43,558 nucleotides of DNA. Source: an uncultured Clostridia bacterium (GTDB lineage Bacteria > Bacillota > Clostridia > Oscillospirales > Acutalibacteraceae). The notes below the pieces were generated by a model, which was given only the letters and a program-made list of their open reading frames with translations, made no database searches and was not told where the DNA came from. This document shows, piece by piece, positions 36,282-43,558 of the stretch (its first letter is position 1; the number at the start of each line of letters is the position of its first letter). The position numbers were made by a program, and so were the translations under genes. The stretch is from positions 1-43,558 of the forward strand of contig CANPVE010000016.1 of the NCBI GenBank assembly GCA_947581635.1, read 5' to 3'.

Positions 36282-36622
36282 TGTTGATAACTCTATTCAA
36301 GATACGGCATACAAATTGTAATAACACGCTGTGTTTACCACGACTTTTAACAATTTTATACTGAATTTTCATCTTTTTACCATAAATTAACTCTGATTCA
36401 ACACGTGTTTGTGGAAAACATGGTTAATATTGATGAAACTTATTGTAATAGCTTGTACTTAAATTACTTTTTGTTTTTGTCACAGTTTAATTCTAAATTA
36501 TTACAGTAAGTTATCAACCTTTTCCACTGAGTTTTCAACCTGATTTTAATAATTATCCACGCGCATCTGTCGAAATCTTCCGATTTTCCGGGATTTCTCA
36601 GCAGTTTTGATTTTTAACCACG
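36282..36622. promoter_or_regulatory. Cluster of DnaA-box-like sites in a 530-bp non-coding gap
   Basis: Matches to the 9-mer TTATCCACA within two mismatches: TGTTGATAA (36282, minus), TGTGGAAAA (36410, minus), TTATCAACC (36511), TTTTCCACT (36520) and TTATCCACG (36553). Weaker ones are TTTACCACG (36334), TTTTCAACC (36532) and TTAACCACG (36614). The gap 36254-36783 is AT-rich, and no gene is visible. Confidence 0.5.
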
Positions 36623-36783
36623 ATTAACCGCAGCTTTAATCTGCGCTCGGCTGAAGCTGCGACTGTTTTACTGCGTTTGTGTGGCCTTGCCTATCTCCCA
36701 AAAATACGGGAACCAATTTTCTATAACAGTATAATTAGATAAAAGTATCGTGCAATGTAAAAAGTTGAGCTGACTTTATATCT

Positions 36784-37220
36784 TCACTCGAAAATTTTCG
36801 ATTTTCTTGTTGGTGCTCGTTTTTGATGGCCCTGACTTTTCTGTGTTTGCCTTAAATTTTCCTTAATCTCGGCTTGTTTTGCTCGCTCAGCTTTTCAGCT
36901 TCGCTCGTGAGGCTCTGCCTCACCCTCCACTTTTGGCCTCGGCTCTTCTGTGTTAGCGTTAGATTTTCCTCAATCTCGGTTTGTTTTGCTCGCTCAGCCT
37001 TTCGGCTTCGCTCGTGAGGCTCTGCCTCACCCTCCACTTTTGGCTTCGGCTCTTTTGTGTTCGCCTTAGATTTTCCTCAATCTCGACTTGTTTTGCTCGC
37101 TCAGCCTTTCGGCTTCGCTCGTGAGGCTCTGCCTCACCCTCCGCCATGGGCCCTGCCCCTGGACCCTGCCAGGAGGAATTATCCCCCTGGACTCCCATAT
37201 AGCTCCGCTCGCTTGACTTC
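36784..37220 (-). repeat. Dispersed intergenic repeat, copy 12 (three units, head A, hairpin tail)
   Basis: The longest copy. Head A starts 9 bp after the gyrB stop. Stem III recurs at 36911, 37019 and 37125, periods of 108 and 106 bp. The tail ends in the GAAAATT-TTC-GATTTTC hairpin. Local variants (CTTTTGGCTTCGGCTCTT) are shared between units. Confidence 0.93.
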
Positions 37221-37228
37221 GGCACGCC

Positions 37229-39443
<2,215 letters not shown>

Positions 39444-39485
39444 TAGAAATTTAGAAATTTTTTTCTTTTTATTAGTATAGAGCGA

Positions 39486-39812
39486 AAGTCAAGCGAGCGG
39501 AGCTGCATGGGAGTCAAGGGGGATAATTCCTCCTTGCGGGGTCCAGGGGCAGGGCCCATGGCGGAGGGTGAGGCAGAGCCTCACAAGCGAAGCGAAGCTG
39601 AGCGGGCGCGATGCGCCAAGCCCAAAAAGGAACTAAGGCGAACACAGAAAAGTCGAACGCAAAAACGGAGGGTGAGGCAGAGCCTCACAAGCGAAGCGAA
39701 GCTGAGCGAGCACGACGCGCCAAGCCCAAAAAGGAACTAAGGCAAACACAGAAAAGTCAAAGCCATCAAAAACGAGCACCAACAAGAAAATCGAAGATTT
39801 TCGAGTGGAGAC
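39486..39812 (+). repeat. Dispersed intergenic repeat, copy 13 (two units, head A, hairpin tail)
   Basis: Head A on the left, facing the gyrB promoter. Stem I is CAAGG..CCTTG. Two units with stem III at 39572 and 39676, sharing the local CCAAGCCCAAAAAGGAACTA. The tail carries the GAAAATC-GAA-GATTTTC hairpin and faces the 3' end of remB. Confidence 0.92.
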
Positions 39813-39938
39813 AAAAATAAATCCGAATTTAAAAACATATCTCGCGTATACCTAGCGACAGAATTATCATTTAATACGATAAGATATTGAATATATAAAA
39901 AATCGCCGTATTTCGATTCTGACGAAAGAAATACGGCA

Positions 39939-40199
39939 TTAGTCATCGATATTGCTTATACCCTGTTCGGCGCGTCCTGCGAGCGCTGAGGGCGAAATTT
40001 GGCACAAATAAACTGTTTGGTCGGCGCACACGACAAAGCTCTTCGGCAGATCGGCGGATACTGTTATAACACGACCGTTATTTTCTGCTTTTGTAAGAAA
40101 ATCGCGCGTGTGCTTTGAAATTGTGGTGTTGTCCATGTCGAATATTCCGATAATATCCTTTTCGCGAACAACGTAATTGTTGCCCAAATGAAGATACAT
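39939..40199 (-). CDS. remB: RemB / DUF370 family protein
   Basis: An 86-aa DUF370 protein. In Bacillus the paralogue RemA is a DNA-binding regulator of matrix genes, and remB (yaaB) sits between recF and gyrB exactly as here. The core is MYLHLGNNYVVREKDIIGIFDMDNTT..SKHTRDFL. Met at 40199 is taken as start because homologues begin there and GGAAGGGAG lies upstream; the frame extends to TTG 40223. It is bracketed by repeat copies 13 and 14, tails inward. No terminator other than the repeat separates it from gyrB. Confidence 0.92.
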   Translation of the reverse strand: MYLHLGNNYVVREKDIIGIFDMDNTTISKHTRDFLTKAENNGRVITVSADLPKSFVVCADQTVYLCQISPSALAGRAEQGISNIDD

Positions 40200-40385
40200 T
40201 TTTCCCGTTATTCTCCCTTCCAAATGTTATACTTAAACCTCAATCAAAATACGGAGTAGGAAATTTATTAATATTGCGCATATTTTCATTGATGATCGAA
40301 GTTGCTCGTCAAATTGGCTTTTTGCAGTACTTCGGACAAGCGTTACAACCTTTGGGGAATATTTTTTAAATACTTGGCAGGGATT

Positions 40386-40611
40386 TTGTCTCCACTCGAA
40401 AATCTTCGATTTTCTCGTTGGTACTCGTTTTTGATAGCTTCGCCTTTTCTGTGTTCGCCTTGGCTTTTCCTTAATCTTGGCGCGTTTTGCCCGCTCAGCC
40501 AGCGGCTTCGCTTGTGAGGCTCTGCCTCACCCTCCGCCATGGGCCCTGCCCCTGGACCCCGCAAGGAGGAATTATCCCCCTTGACTCCCATGCAGCTCCG
40601 CTCGCTTGACT
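40386..40611 (-). repeat. Dispersed intergenic repeat, copy 14 (one unit, head A, hairpin tail)
   Basis: Head A starts at the base after the recF stop codon. Stem I is CAAGG..CCTTG. The tail hairpin matches that of copy 13 over a longer stretch, including GTCTCCACTCG. Confidence 0.92.
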
Positions 40612-41703
40612 TTAGTGTACAATGCTGCCGCCCTTTATCTCTATTACTTTCCCTTTATCCAGCCCCTTGACTGTGTTTGGGTCACAGCACGATATAAATA
40701 CCTGCCAGCCCTCCATGTGATTCATCAGATAATCTTGCCTCAGCTTGTCAAGCTCGCTCATTACGTCGTCTAACACGGCAATCGGACGCTCCCCAAACGC
40801 GTTCTCCAACAGCGCGGCCTCGGCCAATTTGAGCGCAAGCACACATGAACGCTTCTGTCCCTGTGAGGCATAATTTCTGGCTGACATATCATTGACAGCT
40901 ATGCTCAAATCGTCCCTGTGCGGTCCGTAATTGGTACACCCCTGGGCCAAATCCGACACACGGTGAGATTCGAGCTGTTTTCTCAGAGCGTGAGCCGTCT
41001 GCTCTACGGAATCCGGCACGAGATAACCGCAGTTGTACCGCAAGGAGATTTTTTCACGCCCCGATGAGATTCCGTCGAATATTTCCTCCACCTTTCCACA
41101 CAAATCCGACACATATTTCGCCCGTTTACAGGAAATTTCCGCACCCGTTCTCGACAGATTTTCGTCCCAAATCTCCAACATTGCTTCAAATCCATCTGTG
41201 CTGACGGATTTCTTAAGGAAAGCGTTGCGCTGGGCAAGTATGCGGTTGTATTCTACCAACAGTCGGGGATATGCGGGATAGTGCTGCGATATCGCCGCAT
41301 CGAGGAATTTGCGGCGCTCACCCGAACCGCCCTTTATCAGATTCATATTGTCTGGTGAGAACACCACAGCACAGAATTTCCCAATAAACCCTGACGCAGC
41401 CGAAAGCTTTACGCCGTTGAGTTCGGCTTGCTTCTTGTCAGTTATAACGAGACTTGCGAATTGTACCCGCTGTTGCGCAAAAAATTCAAGCTCCAGCCGG
41501 GAAAATTTTTCTCCTTTGGTTATCAATTCGACATTCTTAGCCCCTCGAAATGATCTTACTCCCGTAAAAAGGCATATTGATTCAAGCAGATTTGTCTTGC
41601 CCTGTCCGTTATCGCCGCATATCACATTTACGCCTTCAGCAAATGGAATCTCACAAGATGTGAGATTCCTGTAATTTTGTGTGAATATACTGCGTGCGAT
41701 CAT
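40612..41703 (-). CDS. recF: RecF, DNA replication and repair protein
   Basis: A 363-aa SMC-like ATPase that helps load RecA at gaps. Walker A is GDNGQGKTN (30-38), the signature region is around [17 protein letters not shown], and Walker B/D-loop is [13 protein letters not shown]. Length is normal for the family. Its ATG overlaps the stop of the S4 gene by 4 nt (ATGA), so the pair is translationally coupled. Repeat copy 14 begins directly after the stop. Confidence 0.97.
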   Translation of the reverse strand: MIARSIFTQNYRNLTSCEIPFAEGVNVICGDNGQGKTNLLESICLFTGVRSFRGAKNVELITKGEKFSRLELEFFAQQRVQFASLVITDKKQAELNGVKLSAASGFIGKFCAVVFSPDNMNLIKGGSGERRKFLDAAISQHYPAYPRLLVEYNRILAQRNAFLKKSVSTDGFEAMLEIWDENLSRTGAEISCKRAKYVSDLCGKVEEIFDGISSGREKISLRYNCGYLVPDSVEQTAHALRKQLESHRVSDLAQGCTNYGPHRDDLSIAVNDMSARNYASQGQKRSCVLALKLAEAALLENAFGERPIAVLDDVMSELDKLRQDYLMNHMEGWQVFISCCDPNTVKGLDKGKVIEIKGGSIVH

Positions 41704-41924
41704 GCATTGCGAACCTCCAGCTCAACTTTGTCGCACGCAATTGTCACGACATCACCTGCGCGAATCTTCTTTCCGCGCATGGTACACACCTCGCCGTTGA
41801 CCATTACCGCACCCGATGTCACCATGAATTTCGCCTCGCTCCCTACTGCCGCGATTCCAGCGAATTTCAAAAGGCTGTCAAGCTTGATGAATTCTGTAGT
41901 TATTTCAATTAATCTGTGCTCCAA
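41700..41924 (-). CDS. yaaA: S4-domain RNA-binding protein (YaaA/RlbA type)
   Basis: A 74-aa S4-domain protein found between dnaN and recF in most Firmicutes. The core is [42 protein letters not shown]. It is thought to bind ribosomal RNA. The start is TTG 41924, with GGAG 9 nt upstream; the frame also allows TTG 41939, but that leaves no spacing to a ribosome site. Overlaps recF by 4 nt. Confidence 0.9.
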   Translation of the reverse strand: MEHRLIEITTEFIKLDSLLKFAGIAAVGSEAKFMVTSGAVMVNGEVCTMRGKKIRAGDVVTIACDKVELEVRNA

Positions 41925-42009
41925 ACAAATCAACTCCAAAATAAATTAACGCGGAATTGCTTTATACTAAACTTCACTTCAATTAAAAACTTTGATAAAA
42001 GAGGGCTGT

Positions 42010-42045
42010 TTGCTCGCTCAACTGCCGCTTCGCTAATTATTTTTT
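42010..42045 (-). repeat. Dispersed intergenic repeat, copy 15 (fragment)
   Basis: Short remnant with GCTCGCTCA and the reversed head B end CGCTTCGCTAATTATTTTT, between dnaN and the S4 gene. No hairpin remains. Confidence 0.55.
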
Positions 42046-42080
42046 AGCGCTAATGCCGTGATTTTGATTGAAGTTTAGCG

Positions 42081-43193
42081 TTACTCGGCATTTTTCTGTA
42101 GTCTTACTGGAAGAAGTAGAAAAAGAAAATTTTCTCCGTCAGGCGGCAAAACCTTAACCGGAGTTACAGGAGTACCGATTACAAGGCGCATTTGATCGGT
42201 AGAAACCGCGCGGAAGGCGTCCATAAGATAGCGATTGTTGAACCCTATTTCAATCGCTTCATTCGGCGCATCAGCTGCGAAACGGTCGGTAGCCGCGCCT
42301 ATCGCCGTGCGACAGTTGAAATTTATGGCATTGTTGCCGAAAACGCAGCGCACCGGACTCTTTATTGCATCGCTTATCAGCAAACTCATGCGCTCAGTTG
42401 CCTCTATCATGCGGCGGGTGTTCACGCGAATCTCTGTATTATTATTCTGAGGAATGGCATTGTTATAATCCAGAAATTCACCTTCTATGAGACGTGAAAT
42501 TATTATGCATCCATTTATAACGAATTCTATATGACGGCGTGTTGAGCATATCTCCACGCGTTTATCATCGTCGTCCTCCATGAGACGTGAAATTTCTTCC
42601 AACGTCTTTTTGGGGACTATGAACGACGTGGAGAAAGTACTCACAACGGGCTCGGTACGCATAGCGAGACGGAAACCGTCTACTGATACTACGCGGATTT
42701 TATCTTCAGATATTTCAAAAAGTGATCCGGTGTAGACAGGTCTTGCATCATTATCGCTAACCGCAAAAAGTGTTTGACCTATCATTGATTTAAGCAGACC
42801 TTGAGAGAGCGATATCTTGCGATCGCTTTCTATGACGGGCAGCTCCGGGAAATCGGAAGGCGATATTCCTATAATCGAATACTCTGCGTCAGAAGATTTT
42901 ATTGTAGTTATAAAATTTTCACTGCAATTAATTTCAAGCTCGTCGCCCGGCATCCTTCTCACTATGTCACAGAAAAGCTTGGAAGAAAGCACTATACAGC
43001 CTTCCTCATAGATATTTGCGAGAATCTTGGTTGAAATTCCCATTTCGAGGTTGTAGCCGCAGATATATAAGGAACTTTCCTCGGTGCGGAAGTATATGCC
43101 TTCAAGCGCGGCGATGGTGGAACGTGGAGATACGGCGCGGGAAACTTTACCGATAGCGTCGGAGAGCATTTCGCGGTTGCATTTGAATTTCAT
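42081..43193 (-). CDS. dnaN: DNA polymerase III beta subunit (sliding clamp)
   Basis: A 370-aa sliding clamp that holds DNA polymerase III on DNA. Start MKFKCNREMLSDAIGKVSRAVSPRS and the three repeated clamp domains are visible, with typical IVSVDGFRLA in the middle domain and a C-terminal LLPVRL. Length is normal. GAAAGGA lies 9 nt before ATG 43193. The predicted promoter at 43254-43282 takes its -35 from repeat copy 16. dnaA is expected just beyond the window edge. Confidence 0.97.
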   Translation of the reverse strand: MKFKCNREMLSDAIGKVSRAVSPRSTIAALEGIYFRTEESSLYICGYNLEMGISTKILANIYEEGCIVLSSKLFCDIVRRMPGDELEINCSENFITTIKSSDAEYSIIGISPSDFPELPVIESDRKISLSQGLLKSMIGQTLFAVSDNDARPVYTGSLFEISEDKIRVVSVDGFRLAMRTEPVVSTFSTSFIVPKKTLEEISRLMEDDDDKRVEICSTRRHIEFVINGCIIISRLIEGEFLDYNNAIPQNNNTEIRVNTRRMIEATERMSLLISDAIKSPVRCVFGNNAINFNCRTAIGAATDRFAADAPNEAIEIGFNNRYLMDAFRAVSTDQMRLVIGTPVTPVKVLPPDGENFLFLLLPVRLQKNAE

Positions 43194-43253
43194 ATTTTTT
43201 TATTCCTTTCGTGAGTAAGCGGAATTCTTTTCATTGCTTTGCTTTTGCTCTTT

Positions 43254-43282
43254 ATTATATATTATTAGGGAGCCGAAGTCAA
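43254..43282 (-). promoter_or_regulatory. dnaN promoter with a repeat-derived -35 box
   Basis: On the minus strand, TTGACT (43277-43282), exactly 17 bp, and TATAAT (43254-43259). The TTGACT is the reverse of the AGTCAA in head A of repeat copy 16. Confidence 0.6.
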
Positions 43283-43558
43283 GCGAGCGGAGCTATATGG
43301 GAGTCCAGGGGGATAATTCCTCCTGGCAGGGGCGTGGGGGCAGCGCCACCACTGGGGAGTGGGGCAAAGTCCCACAAGCGAAGCCGCAGGCTGAGCGAGC
43401 AAAATAAGCCAAGACAAAGGGAAGCCAGGGCGAATACAGAAAGAGCGAAAGCATAAACGGAGAGTGAGGCGTAGCCTCACGAGCGAAGCCGCAGGCTGAG
43501 CGAGCAAAATAAGCCAAGACAAAGGGAAGCCAGGGCGAATACAGAAAGAGCGAAAGCA
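43276..43558 (+). repeat. Dispersed intergenic repeat, copy 16 (two or more units, head A, beta then alpha)
   Basis: Runs off the right edge. Head A on the left and stem I CCAGG..CCTGG. The first unit has the beta stems (GTGGGGC AAA GTCCCAC) and the second, 106 bp on, GTGAGGC/GCCTCAC. The linkers of the two units are identical over more than 50 bp (from about 43397 and 43503), a sign of recent local duplication. Confidence 0.92.

Noticed and set aside
36282..36622. The DnaA-box cluster as the replication origin itself
   Set aside because: Genes on both sides (gyrA on one, gyrB to dnaN on the other) run on the minus strand, with no change of direction there. An origin beyond the right edge near dnaA fits better. 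Skew over the whole genome is needed.

Overview
The window looks like chromosomal DNA from an anaerobic, probably spore-forming member of the Clostridia (Oscillospiraceae/Ruminococcaceae-like). The reasons are the right-hand gene order dnaN - S4 protein - recF - remB (DUF370) - gyrB with gyrA just beyond, and a PdaA-type spore-cortex deacetylase, DegV, DUF1292, DUF1836, and a flotillin with a NfeD protein. BspA-like leucine-rich-repeat proteins also fit gut or rumen Clostridia. This assignment is inferred from protein families; no 16S gene is present. I see no tRNA, rRNA, CRISPR array, transposase or phage gene.

Layout. 0.3-4.6 kb (+): a DUF1624 membrane protein, tex, a lipoprotein and a DUF1292 protein, closely packed. 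4.9-10 kb (-): pdaA, hflX, an unknown zinc-ribbon membrane protein and a pentapeptide-repeat protein. 10.4-19.2 kb, mixed strands: a small lipoprotein, a Na/Pi-type transporter, DegV, an ECF sigma/anti-sigma pair, guaB, a degenerate YhfC-like membrane protein and a Nudix protein. 19.4-31.9 kb (-): a small HTH repressor, prmA, a stand-alone RnfA-like membrane protein, a large secreted LRR/Ig-like protein, polyphosphate kinase, flotillin, an LRR lipoprotein, a NfeD protein and a DUF1836 regulator. 32.5-43.2 kb (-): gyrA, a YcxB-like protein, gyrB, remB, recF, the S4 protein and dnaN. dnaA presumably lies just beyond the right edge. The long run of minus-strand genes pointing away from that edge fits an origin to the right.

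The most unusual feature is a dispersed intergenic repeat family with 16 recognisable copies, about 3.4 kb or 8% of the window. Each copy has one of two head sequences, a set of hairpins, and a tail. The hairpins show compensatory base changes between copies. The body is a unit that is tandemly repeated with a period of about 106 bp in seven copies. Copies start 0-20 bp after a stop codon (gyrA, gyrB, recF, the NfeD gene, the LRR/Ig gene, DUF1292) or end a few tens of bp upstream of a predicted promoter. They therefore mark transcription-unit borders. One copy appears to supply the -35 box of dnaN.

Other points of note are a separate 35-bp element with fixed geometry in four places, a cluster of DnaA-box-like sequences upstream of the YcxB-like gene, an internal duplication in GyrB, and two palindromes that overlap the promoters of small regulators.
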